NCBI GenBank assembly: GCA_937989875.1
Contig: CALKBO010000064.1
Coordinates: 1 to 64,000 of the forward strand
Direction: 5' to 3'
DNA: 64,000 bases
DNA from: an uncultured Collinsella sp.
GTDB lineage: Bacteria > Actinomycetota > Coriobacteriia > Coriobacteriales > Coriobacteriaceae
A program made the position numbers and the translations under genes. The notes below the pieces were generated by a model that saw nothing but the letters and a program-made list of their open reading frames with translations, was not told the origin of the DNA and did not search any database. Of the stretch, positions 39,577 to 50,023 are shown piece after piece; the first letter of the stretch is position 1; each line of letters begins with the position of its first letter.

Positions 39577-40434
39577 TTACTCCTCGTCGTCCTCGCCATC
39601 GTCCTCATCCTCAAGATGATCGAGCAGGTAGCGAAGACCCTCGCTGACCTCGTTAACGGGCACCTTGGCAACGTAGCGTGCATCGACGGCGGGCCTCATG
39701 ATAACACCCTCGCCCGAAGGCACGCGCATGCTCTCGAGCTCATCCTCATCAGTGCAGGCGATATCACCGGCAGTCATACGCTGTCCGGTCAACAGGAAGG
39801 TCAGACGGCAGGCGGCATCGATGGAAATCGAGGCGATGCGATCGAGATAGCGCGATACCATGATGGCGCGGCGCAGGTCGTCATAGTTGCTGTCGTCGTC
39901 CATAAAATCGCCCGTGTCCATGCGGTTAAAGGTGCGGAAGAACTTCTCGTAGGCGGCGTGCACTGGCTCGTCCTCGACGGCCAAGTTGCAGATGATGGAC
40001 ATGTCGTTGGTGACGAGCGCAGAAAGCGAAGAGCCCAGCACCTGGTAGACGGCCTCAGCCTCGGCCTCGACCGTGCCGACAAGCTCCTTGGGCAGCGAGA
40101 TGTCGGCCTTGATCATATGACGCGTGGCGCGGCAAATCTGGCGAACCTTATCGGTCATGCGCTGCAGGTTAAAGTCGACGTAGATGATCGTCTGCAGCAA
40201 GCGGAAGTCGGAGGCGACCGGTGACTGCGTGGCAATCAGGTTGTAGCAGACGGCCTCCAGGTTGGCGCAGCGTGCGTCAATCGAAAGCGTGCGCTTCTTG
40301 GTCTTGGTGGCGAGCTTGCGGTCGTCGGTCACATAGGCCTTCACGGCATCGTGGAGGGCCAGATCGACGGCCTCGTAGATGCTCAGCATCTCGTGACGGG
40401 CCTCGATGAGCTGACGGGAAAACAGTTTGCGCAT
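39577..40434 (-). CDS. phoU: Phosphate signalling protein PhoU
   Basis: 285 residues, longer than the usual 215-240 because of an acidic C-terminal extension (about 240-285, ending EDEDDGEDDEE). The two PhoU three-helix repeats cover about 15-220, with RCANLEAVCYNLIATQ in the first and YLDRIASISIDAACRL in the second. PhoU restrains Pst uptake and the Pho response when phosphate is ample. It is last of the pst genes. No PhoR/PhoB pair is nearby. Confidence 0.9.
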   Translation of the reverse strand: MRKLFSRQLIEARHEMLSIYEAVDLALHDAVKAYVTDDRKLATKTKKRTLSIDARCANLEAVCYNLIATQSPVASDFRLLQTIIYVDFNLQRMTDKVRQICRATRHMIKADISLPKELVGTVEAEAEAVYQVLGSSLSALVTNDMSIICNLAVEDEPVHAAYEKFFRTFNRMDTGDFMDDDSNYDDLRRAIMVSRYLDRIASISIDAACRLTFLLTGQRMTAGDIACTDEDELESMRVPSGEGVIMRPAVDARYVAKVPVNEVSEGLRYLLDHLEDEDDGEDDEE

Positions 40435-40526
40435 GGTTCACTCCAATCAGTTGGGTGCGGTCATGCCGCCCGCACAGTGAATACGCACCGGACCAGATCC
40501 GATCGGCTTGGGACTAGTCGCACCGA

Positions 40527-41330
<804 letters not shown>

Positions 41331-41342
41331 GGGACTCCTTAA

Positions 41343-42248
41343 CTAGCGACGCTTGCGCGACAGGAAGCGCGCAAACAGGTTGAAGGCCAGAATGATCACC
41401 ATCAGCAAGAGCGCGGTGCCGTAGGCTGCGTTCATGTTGATGCCGTCGTTGGCAAGCAGATACAGGTGAACCGTCATGGGGCGGCCGGAATCGAGCGGCG
41501 AAATAGGTAGATTGATGGCCTGCCCCATGGTATAGAGCACCACCGCGGTCTCGCCAATGGCACGGCCGATGGCGAGAACGATGCCCGTGGCAATACGGCC
41601 AAAGGCAGAAGGAAGCACGATCTTGGAGACAACCTGCCACTTGGTGGCGCCCAGGCCATATGCGCCCCAGCGGATATAGCGCGGAACGGCGCGAATGGCC
41701 TCTTCGGTGGTACGCATGACGATGGGAAGCATCAAGAGCGCGAGTGCCAGGGCGGCCGAGACCATCGAAAGGCCCAGGCCCATGGCCTCGACAAACAAGG
41801 CGTAGCCAAACAGGCCCATAACGATGGAGGGCACCGAGGCCAAAGCGTCAGCAGCGTAGCGAATGAGCTCGACGACCTTGCCCTGCTTGGCGTACTCGGC
41901 CAGATAGACGGCTGCCAGCACAGCGATCGGCGTGCAGATAAGCATGGCGAGCGCCGTCACGTAGACGGTCGAGACGATCGTGGGCCAAATTCCGCCCTCG
42001 GCGTTGACGCCCTGGGGCCAACCGAAGATAAAGTCGAGCGAGATGTGTGGCAGGCCGTTGATGACCACGTAGGCGATGATAGCGACCAGCACCAGCGTGG
42101 TGATGTAGGCAGCGGCACGAAACACGCCAAGCATGATCTTGTTGGACAGGTCCTTGTTGATGCGGCCCTTCTTGCCGTGGGAAAGGGCACGCTTGATGCG
42201 CTCGCGCGACGAGGTCGTATCGACCGTCGTGTCAACGGAATCGGACAT
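41343..42248 (-). CDS. pstA: Phosphate ABC transporter permease PstA
   Basis: 301 residues with six membrane helices and a basic N-terminal tail (SSRERIKRALSHGKKGRIN). The inner-membrane component signature lies around YGLGATKWQVVSKIVLPSAF near residue 205, where it contacts PstB. Together with PstC it forms the channel. It begins 3 nt after the pstC stop. Confidence 0.95.
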   Translation of the reverse strand: MSDSVDTTVDTTSSRERIKRALSHGKKGRINKDLSNKIMLGVFRAAAYITTLVLVAIIAYVVINGLPHISLDFIFGWPQGVNAEGGIWPTIVSTVYVTALAMLICTPIAVLAAVYLAEYAKQGKVVELIRYAADALASVPSIVMGLFGYALFVEAMGLGLSMVSAALALALLMLPIVMRTTEEAIRAVPRYIRWGAYGLGATKWQVVSKIVLPSAFGRIATGIVLAIGRAIGETAVVLYTMGQAINLPISPLDSGRPMTVHLYLLANDGINMNAAYGTALLLMVIILAFNLFARFLSRKRR

Positions 42249-42251
42249 AGC

Positions 42252-43178
42252 CTACCCCCTCTTCTTCTTGGAAATCAGACGGACGATGCCCACCAGCGTG
42301 GCGGAGATGATAAACAGGACCACGCCCATGCCGAACAGCGCCGAGCGGTGCAGACCCGAGGAATAGCTCATGTCGAGCGCAATCTGGCTCGTGAGCGTCG
42401 AGATGGGGCTCGCAATGCTGTCGGGAATAACCGGGGCGTTACCCACGACCATGAGCACGGCCATGGTCTCGCCGATGGCACGGCCCATACCCAGCACGAT
42501 GGCATCAACGATACCCAGCTTCGCGGCAGGTAGCACGACCTTATAGATGGTCTGCCACTTGGTGGCGCCCATGGCATACGATGCCTCGCGGATGCCCATG
42601 GGAATGGAATTGAGAGCATCGATGGTGAGCGTGGTGATGGTAGGGACGATCATGATGGCGAGCACAAACCACGCCGTCAGCGCACCAAAACCAAGGCCGC
42701 CGGTCAGTTGTGCGATAAACGGGCGGATGATGATCATGCCGAAAAAGCCGTAGATGATAGAAGGGATGCCGGCCAGCAGGTCGACGGCAGGGCTGATGAG
42801 CTTGCGCACGCGCTTGCTGGCAATCTCGACCAGGTACACGGCCGTGCCCACACCTAGCGGCACGCCCATGGCGAGCGCACCGACGGTCACCAGACCCGAG
42901 CCGGCAAGCAGCGACAAGATTCCGTAGTGGCCCTCGGAAGGCGCCCACGTAAAGCTAAAGAAGTCCGCCAGACCGATGTCAGTAAAGACGGGCAGCGCCG
43001 AGTACGTGGTAAAGACAAAAATCAGGATGACGGTAACGACCGCCAAGAACGCGCAGGCAAAGAAGATCCACTGCAGCGCCTTCTCCTTGATATAGGTGCT
43101 GCGCGATACGAGCGCCAGCTCGCGCTTCTTGGGCGTCTGAACATTCTGCTCAGTCTGGGAGTTTTCCTGTGCTTCCAT
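42252..43178 (-). CDS. pstC: Phosphate ABC transporter permease PstC
   Basis: 308 residues with six membrane helices. The EAA loop is ASYAMGATKWQTIYKVVLPAA near residue 205. The SSIEGAPF-like region of other PstC proteins is replaced by LADFFSFTWAPSEGHYGIL. ATG 43178 has GGGGAG 8 nt upstream and is preferred over the in-frame GTG three codons earlier. Its start codon follows the pstS stop by one base, so the two are translationally coupled. Confidence 0.95.
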   Translation of the reverse strand: MEAQENSQTEQNVQTPKKRELALVSRSTYIKEKALQWIFFACAFLAVVTVILIFVFTTYSALPVFTDIGLADFFSFTWAPSEGHYGILSLLAGSGLVTVGALAMGVPLGVGTAVYLVEIASKRVRKLISPAVDLLAGIPSIIYGFFGMIIIRPFIAQLTGGLGFGALTAWFVLAIMIVPTITTLTIDALNSIPMGIREASYAMGATKWQTIYKVVLPAAKLGIVDAIVLGMGRAIGETMAVLMVVGNAPVIPDSIASPISTLTSQIALDMSYSSGLHRSALFGMGVVLFIISATLVGIVRLISKKKRG

Positions 43179-43179
43179 G

Positions 43180-44016
43180 CTACTCACTCCCCTTCTCGTC
43201 GTTGGTGACGGGAATAAAGCCCGCCTCGCGAATCTGCTTGTCCATCTTTTCGGACGTCACATAGTCAATGTAATCCTGCGCCTGCTGCGAAGGCGCACCC
43301 TTCACAAAGAAGTAAAGGTCGCGCGAGATGGGATAGCCGCCACTCGCGACCGTCTTCTCGGACGCCTCAACATGATTGACCGAGACGGCCTTGACCGAGG
43401 TCTTGGCGTTGAGGCTATCGACGAAGCCCAGCGAAATGTAGCCGATGGCCCCACGCGAACGAGATACCACGTCGCGCACCTGGCCCGTACCCGAAAGAAC
43501 AGCCGAGCGGCGATCGAACGGCGTGCCATCCATCACGATGGTACGGAAGGCCTCGCGCGTACCGGACGCCTCGTCTCGGTTGATGACCTGAATCCTCAGG
43601 TCCTCGCCACCGACCTCTTTCCAATTGGTAATCTTGCCGGCGTAGATATCGCGGAGCTGCTCGGTCGAGAGGTTATCGACGGGGTTGTCGTCGTTCACGA
43701 TGACCGCAATACCGTCGTGGGCAATGACGATGGGAGTCAGGCCCAGATCCTGTTCGTCGGCATTGAGTCCACGGGAGGAGCTGGCGATATCGGCCGTGCC
43801 GGCGCTGACGGCCTCGATCCCAGCGGAAGAACCCAAACCGGAAACGAGCACGTCGATGCCGGTCTCCTCCTTAAAGCCCTCGGCCGCAATCTCGGCGATA
43901 GGAAGGCAGGTCGTGGAGCCGGCCACGGTAATGGAAGAGGTAGAAGATCCCGAAGAACAGGCGCACAGCGTAAGCGTAAACACAGCGGCGCTCAGGACCG
44001 ATACGATCTTTCTCAT
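43180..44016 (-). CDS. pstS: Phosphate ABC transporter substrate-binding lipoprotein
   Basis: 278 residues. The signal sequence ends in a lipobox LTLCAC, with Cys near residue 19 as the lipid anchor. A Ser-rich linker (SSGSSTSS) follows. The phosphate-binding fold has TVAGSTTCLPIAEIAAEGF, GTADIASSSRGLNADE and NRDEASGTREAF, whose Ser, Thr and Arg residues bind phosphate. It is anchored outside the cell and delivers phosphate to PstCA. Its ATG overlaps the pgeF stop as ATGA, so translation is coupled to pgeF. Confidence 0.93.
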   Translation of the reverse strand: MRKIVSVLSAAVFTLTLCACSSGSSTSSITVAGSTTCLPIAEIAAEGFKEETGIDVLVSGLGSSAGIEAVSAGTADIASSSRGLNADEQDLGLTPIVIAHDGIAVIVNDDNPVDNLSTEQLRDIYAGKITNWKEVGGEDLRIQVINRDEASGTREAFRTIVMDGTPFDRRSAVLSGTGQVRDVVSRSRGAIGYISLGFVDSLNAKTSVKAVSVNHVEASEKTVASGGYPISRDLYFFVKGAPSQQAQDYIDYVTSEKMDKQIREAGFIPVTNDEKGSE

Positions 44017-44813
44017 AGCATCATGCCGATCGCAGCATGGCGCCCACAGGTGCCGTCCTCGTTACGGTAGGAATAAAAGCGGTCGTTCTGACGCACGGTC
44101 GAAAGCTGGGTATCCACGATATTATCCGCGTCGACACCGACATCTACCAGCGCCTCGCGAATGGCAGCGGAAAGATCAAGCATGCGAGAGGTATTCGCAT
44201 CGATGCAAGAGAACTCGGCGGCAAAGCGATCCATGAGTTCCTGGGATACCTCATATTCGTCACCCAAGATATGGGGGCCGATATAGGCGGAAACGTCGCT
44301 CGCATCGCAACCGGCAGCATCGCAAAGCGCCTGGCACGCCTTGGCGGAAATACGTGCAATCGTGCCCTTCCAACCGGAGTGCACCACGGCAAATCCGCCG
44401 GGGGCCACCAGCACCACGGGAACACAGTCGGCAAAGCAGAGCAGCACGGGCACGTTATGCGCCGTGCAGACGATGGCATCACAGCCCTCGGCAATCTGCT
44501 CGCGAACGTCCTCAAGGTCATCGGCGCCGTTCGAGGTCACCGCAACGATATGATCACCATGGACCTGATTGGGAACGAGCAGGTTGTGCTCGCACTCGGC
44601 GGCACCCATAGCCTCGAGCGCACGACGACGATTTTCTTGAACAGCAAAGGGGTCATCGCCAACATGCGAGCCCAAGTTGAGTGAGGAGTACGCATCTTCG
44701 GAAACGCCACCGGCGCGCTCGGTGAAGGCAAAGCGAACATCGGATGTCGCGCCCTCCACCAACGTAACTCCATCATGGTCGACACGCGAAACTTTGTCCG
44801 CACGTGCTGCCAT
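44013..44813 (-). CDS. pgeF: Laccase-domain protein PgeF/YlmD
   Basis: 266 residues of the DUF152/YfiH family. It carries the metal-binding histidines and cysteine of a purine nucleoside phosphorylase/peptidoglycan editing factor: VPNQVHGDHIV near residue 84, LLCFADCVPVVL near 130 and VVHSGWKGTIARI near 150. In E. coli PgeF removes misincorporated serine from UDP-MurNAc peptides; others act on nucleosides. AGGAGG lies 7 nt before ATG 44813. In most Gram-positives it leads the sepF-ylm group after ftsZ; here the pst genes intervene. Confidence 0.92.
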   Translation of the reverse strand: MAARADKVSRVDHDGVTLVEGATSDVRFAFTERAGGVSEDAYSSLNLGSHVGDDPFAVQENRRRALEAMGAAECEHNLLVPNQVHGDHIVAVTSNGADDLEDVREQIAEGCDAIVCTAHNVPVLLCFADCVPVVLVAPGGFAVVHSGWKGTIARISAKACQALCDAAGCDASDVSAYIGPHILGDEYEVSQELMDRFAAEFSCIDANTSRMLDLSAAIREALVDVGVDADNIVDTQLSTVRQNDRFYSYRNEDGTCGRHAAIGMML

Positions 44814-44915
44814 ACTAAAGCCTCCTAATAACACAAGTACCGCGGCATCGCCGCTACAGCCCGCGTTTATACGGCTGTCATACTTCTCTAAAAGGATACC
44901 TGCTGCGCTGGAGGC

Positions 44916-44937
44916 AATCGTAAAGGGAACGTAAAGA
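44916..44937 (-). promoter_or_regulatory. Candidate PHO box upstream of pgeF-pst
   Basis: On the minus strand two contiguous 11-mers, TCTTTACGTTC and CCTTTACGATT, share CTTTACG. Tandem 11-bp spacing is typical of PhoB/PhoP operators. It lies about 100 nt before pgeF, the first gene of the operon that includes pstS. The motif is not one I can match to a known consensus for this class. Confidence 0.4.
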
Positions 44938-44965
44938 GATTGGAGGTTCTAGTTTACAAAGTCGA

Positions 44966-44998
44966 AATAAAAAGGGCGTGTCCATACGGACACGCCCC
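44966..44998 (-). terminator. ftsZ terminator
   Basis: GGGCGTGTCC-ATAC-GGACACGCCC (44974-44997). TTTTATTT follows on the minus strand. It separates the dcw cluster from the pgeF-pst operon. Confidence 0.88.
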
Positions 44999-45023
44999 TG
45001 TGCACAACAATGCAAAGAACGAC

Positions 45024-46178
45024 TTAGAAGCTACCGCGCTTCAGGAAGTCGGGAAGCTCGAACTGATCGTTGCCGAAGTTAGGAAGCTCGGTGCCACCGA
45101 CGTTGCGGGTCGGAGCGGCCTGAGCCGGGCTCGTGGCAGGAGCGGTGCGCTGCGGCTCAGCGGAGGCAGCGGCCTTGCTCTGAGACTGCTGAGCAGCAAA
45201 GAGCTCGTCCTGACGGTTGACGTTGGAGTCGGAGAAGCCCGTAGCGATGACGGTGATACGCACCTGATCGCCCAGGGACTCGTCGACAACGGTACCGAAG
45301 ATGATGTTGGCCTCGGGGTCGACGGCGTTGGCGACAACGTCGGCGGCGTCGCTGATCTCCTGGATGCCCAGGTCCTTGGAACCGGCGATGGAGAGCAGCA
45401 CGCGCGTGGCGCCATCGATGGAGCTCTCGAGCAGCGGGCTGGAGATGGCCTGCTGGGCAGCGTCGACGGCACGGGTGTCCCCAGAAGAGGTACCGATACC
45501 CATCATGGCGGTACCGGCCTGCTTCATGATGGTCTTAACATCGGCGAAGTCCAGGTTGATGATACCGGGGACGGTGATGAGGTCGGTGATGCCCTGGGTG
45601 CCCTGGGAAAGGACGCCATCGGCAATCGCGAAGGCCTCGAGCATGGTGGTCTTCTTCTCGGCGATGTCGAGCAGCTTATCGTTAGGGATGACGATCATGG
45701 TGTCGACGCAATCGGAGAGGGTCTTAATGCCCTCCTCGGCGCTCTTCTTGCGCTTGCGGCCCTCGAAGGTGAAGGGCTTGGTCACGACGGCGACGGTCAG
45801 CGCACCGACCTCGTTCATCGCGATATCGGCAACGATGGGAGCAGCGCCGGTACCGGTGCCACCGCCCTCGCCGCAGGTGATGAACACCATGTCGGCGCCA
45901 GCGAGCGCCTCGGCAATGTCGTCGCGGGACTCATCGGCAGCCTTGCGGCCAACCTCGGGGTTGGCGCCGGCGCCCAGGCCGCGGGTAAGGTCGGTGCCGA
46001 TGTGCACCTTGATATCGGCATCAGAGATCGCGAGTGCCTGAGCATCGGTGTTGATGGCAACAAACTCGACGCCGCGGATGCCCTCTTCGATCATTCGATT
46101 GACCGCGTTGGTACCGCCGCCGCCGACGCCGACCACCTTAATGACGGCAAGGTAGTTGTTGATCTCTGTCTCGTGCAT
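45024..46178 (-). CDS. ftsZ: Cell division GTPase FtsZ
   Basis: 384 residues. The tubulin-like GTPase domain has VGVGGGGTNAVNRM near residue 17, the signature GGGTGTG at 105-111, and the synergy loop in GIINLDFADVKTIM near residue 205 with the catalytic Asp. A variable Ala/Pro/Gln linker (about 325-365) leads to the C-terminal peptide ELPDFLKRGSF, which binds SepF. FtsZ forms the Z-ring. GGAGG lies 6 nt before ATG 46178; an upstream frame adds only ten unlikely residues. A 199-nt gap from ftsQ with AT-rich sequence probably holds its own promoter. Confidence 0.97.
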   Translation of the reverse strand: MHETEINNYLAVIKVVGVGGGGTNAVNRMIEEGIRGVEFVAINTDAQALAISDADIKVHIGTDLTRGLGAGANPEVGRKAADESRDDIAEALAGADMVFITCGEGGGTGTGAAPIVADIAMNEVGALTVAVVTKPFTFEGRKRKKSAEEGIKTLSDCVDTMIVIPNDKLLDIAEKKTTMLEAFAIADGVLSQGTQGITDLITVPGIINLDFADVKTIMKQAGTAMMGIGTSSGDTRAVDAAQQAISSPLLESSIDGATRVLLSIAGSKDLGIQEISDAADVVANAVDPEANIIFGTVVDESLGDQVRITVIATGFSDSNVNRQDELFAAQQSQSKAAASAEPQRTAPATSPAQAAPTRNVGGTELPNFGNDQFELPDFLKRGSF

Positions 46179-46377
46179 GTCGGTCCTCCGAACAAAGGTT
46201 ATAGCCATAGCATGGGTCGACCCCTGCGCACATTAACCTTCAGGTTGAAAGTAAATGCAAAGGTAAACCGTATTATGTTTGCACATTATGAACGTATCAG
46301 TCAAATAATTGACCGTGAAAACCAAACAAACCAGATAAACGGCGTGGTATGGCCCCTCAACAAAGCATCAACCAGCG

Positions 46378-47634
46378 CTACGAGGTCGGAGCGTTCCTAA
46401 ATGTATAGTTACCCGGAGAGCGCACATTGATATACGTTACGCCCTCTACCTGCGAAAGCAGCTTGGTGACTACGCGCTCCTTCTTGACGATATCGTTCGA
46501 ATCGCCCAGCGACACCTCAATGCCGTTATTGAGGTTTGCCGAGATGGCTTCGACCGAAGGCGTGGAAATATCCTTGACTTGTCCCAAGAACTCGCTCGAA
46601 AAACCACGCACATAATCCAAGCCAGCCTTAACGGCCTTGGAGCTCACTGCCTGGCCGGAAACCGGAGCGACATCCGCCGAGACATCAGTCAACAACACCG
46701 CGCCATAGTGCTTAGCGAGCGCCAGCGCGGCATCGATTCCGGTCAAGGTATTTGAGCCCTGCCCTGTCGTGATGACGTTGCCTTGGTCGTCCACTTCGAC
46801 CGACGTCGACAGTGGGGCGATCCAGGTGTCATCATCCCCGATGGCCCAGGCAAGGTCATCGGAACTGATATAGGCAATTGCGATGACCTTGCGCTCCATC
46901 GGCGTAATGATGAGCGTATGCGGGAACTGACGCTGGACATCCACGCCCGAGACCCACGGATTCTGCTTGAGGTCCTCGGTAATCTGGTCGGGATCGACGT
47001 TAAAAAGCGACGTTCCCTCGGGCAAATCGATCAGCTGGATAGCATCGTGCTTCGTCACATGCTCGCTGCCTTGAATCTGAATATCAGTGGCGGTAAACAA
47101 TCCAGAGTTGATCACCACGATGGCAACGACGACGAGCACGGCCAAGGCGGCCAGAACGCCGCCCACGATTTTGCCTTTGCCTGCAACGACAGAAGCGGCG
47201 TCTGATGTTTTATTTACCATCGCCCCAAGTGAAGACAACGGGTTGACGCTTTTTTTACCCGAAGGCTTCTTGGCGGTAGCCGGCACCGATGTCAGCGAGC
47301 GCGGTTTCGATGCGCCCAGCGTGCGACCTGGACGCGGCGCTTTAGTTCCCGTCGAGGGCTTAGGAGTTGCCATGGGACGGGCGGGTTTGGCGCCCATAAC
47401 AGGCTTTGACGTCACCGAGGGACGCGAGGACTTTTTTGCGGCCGGACGATTACCGAGCTGCGAGCCGACAACCGGACGACTGGTCTGTCGAGCATGCCCG
47501 ACAGACTTAGAGTGCGCGACGGTATTGCGTTGAGGTTTGGCAGGCGCGCCGGAACGCCCTCCGGCGCGGCGGAAGGTGGGTTTCGATGCTCTAGAAGCCG
47601 AGGAATTTAACTTCCGGTCTGAGCTCGATGCCAT
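46378..47634 (-). CDS. ftsQ: Cell division protein FtsQ/DivIB
   Basis: 418 residues, longer than most because of a 150-residue basic N-terminal region rich in Lys, Arg, Pro, Ser (KSSRPSVTSKP, KPSTGTKAPRPGRT). One membrane helix lies at about 158-180. A POTRA domain follows (FTATDIQIQGSEHVTKHDAI, with LFNVDPDQI near residue 215), then the FtsQ beta domain (WVSGVDVQRQFPHTLIITPMERK). It links cytosolic and periplasmic parts of the divisome. It overlaps the 3' end of murB by 44 nt. The last residues lack the usual long acidic tail. Confidence 0.9.
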   Translation of the reverse strand: MASSSDRKLNSSASRASKPTFRRAGGRSGAPAKPQRNTVAHSKSVGHARQTSRPVVGSQLGNRPAAKKSSRPSVTSKPVMGAKPARPMATPKPSTGTKAPRPGRTLGASKPRSLTSVPATAKKPSGKKSVNPLSSLGAMVNKTSDAASVVAGKGKIVGGVLAALAVLVVVAIVVINSGLFTATDIQIQGSEHVTKHDAIQLIDLPEGTSLFNVDPDQITEDLKQNPWVSGVDVQRQFPHTLIITPMERKVIAIAYISSDDLAWAIGDDDTWIAPLSTSVEVDDQGNVITTGQGSNTLTGIDAALALAKHYGAVLLTDVSADVAPVSGQAVSSKAVKAGLDYVRGFSSEFLGQVKDISTPSVEAISANLNNGIEVSLGDSNDIVKKERVVTKLLSQVEGVTYINVRSPGNYTFRNAPTS

Positions 47635-48502
47635 ACGCCTCCCTCACCTTTCCGTGCACATGTCTGATAACCGCGGCAACGTCATCGGCCGAGGCAGTTC
47701 CGTTATTAACGATAAAATTAGCGTGAACGGGCGAAACTTCCGCGCCGCCAATCGAAAAACCCTTTAATCCACAATCCTCGATAAGCTTGCCCACACTCGC
47801 ATCGGGCGGGTTGCGAAAGACCGACCCGCAGGATGCGCGACCCATGGGCTGCGTACGCTTGCGCCTCGTCAGGTACCGCTCCATGCGCTCGCGAATGTCG
47901 GCCTTGGGCGCCGGTTTAAGCTTGAGCACGCACTCGAGGATAATCTCATTGCGGGGAAGGCTACATTCGCGGTAGCCCCAAGTGATCTCGGACCCCGCAT
48001 AATGCTTGATACCGGATGCCGGGTCAAACGTTACGACATCCTCAACCAGCGAGCCAATCCACTCGGTCCGTGTGCCGGCATTCATAGATATCGCACCGCC
48101 GACCGAACCAGGGATGCCAACGGCAAACTCAAGGCCCGAGAGGCTACGCGACAGGGCATCGTTGACCAGGCGCGCAAACATCACGCCCGCACCGACCGTC
48201 AGCGTACAACCGTCATCGGCAACAACCGTGCGCTGAAACTCACGTCCGAGCGAAATGACGGCGCCGCGATAACCGCCATCGGCAACCAGCAGATTGGAGC
48301 CCTTGCCGATGATGACCCACGGCACCTGCTCGCGATCGAGCACCGCCACGGCGCGGCGGAGGGCATGATAGCTATGGCACGTCACAAAGAGGTCGGCCTT
48401 GCCGCCGATACGATAGCTCGTATGACGCGCAAGGCGCTCGTCCTCGATCACATCCGTGTCGATCATGCCCGAGAGCGCCATGACGGCGTTAAACAGACCC
48501 AT
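47591..48502 (-). CDS. murB: UDP-N-acetylenolpyruvylglucosamine reductase
   Basis: 303 residues. A flavoprotein that reduces UDP-GlcNAc-enolpyruvate to UDP-MurNAc. The FAD-binding N-terminus has HTSYRIGGKADLF and IIGKGSNLLVADGG. GIPGSVGGAISMNAG lies near residue 128. The C-terminal substrate domain has CGSVFRNP, whose Ser is the proton donor, and HANFIVNNG. It reads as the short type I/IIb form usual in Gram-positives. ATG 48502 lies 5 nt past murC; its ribosome binding site is weak, so coupling is likely. Confidence 0.95.
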   Translation of the reverse strand: MGLFNAVMALSGMIDTDVIEDERLARHTSYRIGGKADLFVTCHSYHALRRAVAVLDREQVPWVIIGKGSNLLVADGGYRGAVISLGREFQRTVVADDGCTLTVGAGVMFARLVNDALSRSLSGLEFAVGIPGSVGGAISMNAGTRTEWIGSLVEDVVTFDPASGIKHYAGSEITWGYRECSLPRNEIILECVLKLKPAPKADIRERMERYLTRRKRTQPMGRASCGSVFRNPPDASVGKLIEDCGLKGFSIGGAEVSPVHANFIVNNGTASADDVAAVIRHVHGKVREAYGIELRPEVKFLGF

Positions 48503-48507
48503 TAGAC

Positions 48508-49926
48508 TTAAGCGTCTTTCTTGGCAGTCAAATACTCGATAAACTCGGGGCCGACGGTCGTAACGTCACCGGCACCCATAGTGAGCAGCAAGTCGCCCTC
48601 GCCCACCATCTGCTCGAGCTCCTGATTGAGCTCAAGACGGCTGGAGCAGTACACGACCTCCTTGCCAGGATGCTTGGCGCGCACGGTATCGGCGAGCATC
48701 TTAGAGGTAACACCCGGAATGGGCATCTCGCCAGCCGAGAACACATCAATCAGCAGCAGTTTATCGGCATTGGCAAATGCATCGGCAAAGTCGTCGCACA
48801 GGGCCTGCAGGCGCGAATAGCGGTGCGGCTGGAACACGACGTCGACGTGCTTGTAGCCCAGCGACGAAGCGGCAGCAAGCGTCGCCTTGATCTCGGTGGG
48901 GTGATGGCCGTAATCATCGACCACGGTGATGCCATCGATATCGCCCACGTGGGTAAAGCGACGACGGACGCCCTCAAAGCTCGAAAGCGCCTTGGCGGCG
49001 GCGTCGATGTCAAGGCCCAGGACATGGGCGACGGTGAGCACCGCCGTGGCGTTGAGCATGTTGTGGCGACCGGGATTACTCTTGATCTCCACAGCGTGCT
49101 CAGTGCCGTCCTCAAAGCGAACGATAAAGTCGCTCTGGATGCCCTTGACATCCGGGTGCATGCAGACGATGTCGTTGCTCTCGGCAAAGCCGTAGGAAAG
49201 CACGTGACGGCCCGTCGACTTGGCGAGCTCGACCAGATGCGGGTCCTCACCGCAGACGATGACGGTGCCGTCCTCGCCCACCAGGCTCATGAATTTGGCG
49301 AAAGTCGCCTCGATCTCCTCGATACCCGAGTAGTGATCGAGGTGGTCGGCCTCGACGTTGGTCACAATGACCACGTTGGGGTTCAGGAACAGGAAGGAAC
49401 TGTCGGACTCGTCGGCCTCGGCGACAAAGTAGTCGCCCGAGCCGTTCTTGCCGTTCGTGTCATAGCCCTCGACGATGCCACCGATCAGGAAGCTCGGATC
49501 CAGACCCATGCGGTCGAGCATGGTGGCGCACATCGAAGACGTGGTGGTCTTGCCATGCGTGCCGGCAACAGCGACGGTGGTGTAGCCGTGGCCCAAAGCA
49601 GAGAGCATCTTGGCACGGGGCCACACGGGAATACCAAGCTCGCGAGCGCGCACGAGTTCAGGGTTGGACTCCGGAATAGCGGTGGAGACAACAACCACGT
49701 CGGGCTTGACCTCGTCGATCGTGGCGGCCTCATGGCCCACATGCACCTTCACACCAGCGCGGGTAAGCTGGCGGATATAACGTGACGTCTTAAGGTCGGA
49801 GCCGGTAACGGCATAACCGCGCTCGTGCAGAACGAGGGCGATGCCGCTCATGCCGGCGCCGCCGATACCGATAAAGTGGGCGCTCTTAAACTCGGGCGCG
49901 GAGGTTGCAGTCTGGGAATCAGCCAT
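48508..49926 (-). CDS. murC: UDP-N-acetylmuramate-L-alanine ligase
   Basis: 472 residues of the Mur ligase family. HFIGIGGAGMSGIAL at the N-terminus binds UDP. AGTHGKTTTSSM near residue 122 is the ATP loop. VEADHLDHYSG near residue 188 and DDYGHHPTEI near residue 338 complete the active site. It adds L-alanine to UDP-MurNAc. AAGGAG lies 11 nt before ATG 49926; an upstream GTG is possible but poorly served. It follows murG with a 97-nt gap. Confidence 0.96.
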   Translation of the reverse strand: MADSQTATSAPEFKSAHFIGIGGAGMSGIALVLHERGYAVTGSDLKTSRYIRQLTRAGVKVHVGHEAATIDEVKPDVVVVSTAIPESNPELVRARELGIPVWPRAKMLSALGHGYTTVAVAGTHGKTTTSSMCATMLDRMGLDPSFLIGGIVEGYDTNGKNGSGDYFVAEADESDSSFLFLNPNVVIVTNVEADHLDHYSGIEEIEATFAKFMSLVGEDGTVIVCGEDPHLVELAKSTGRHVLSYGFAESNDIVCMHPDVKGIQSDFIVRFEDGTEHAVEIKSNPGRHNMLNATAVLTVAHVLGLDIDAAAKALSSFEGVRRRFTHVGDIDGITVVDDYGHHPTEIKATLAAASSLGYKHVDVVFQPHRYSRLQALCDDFADAFANADKLLLIDVFSAGEMPIPGVTSKMLADTVRAKHPGKEVVYCSSRLELNQELEQMVGEGDLLLTMGAGDVTTVGPEFIEYLTAKKDA

Positions 49927-50023
49927 GTGCTCGTGTACTCCTTGCGTAAACACTGCCTGTAACCCGTTAACTGTACCGCACCTACCGCATCAGCGCGAGG
50001 GCGACCGACGATATCCCGTCTAA

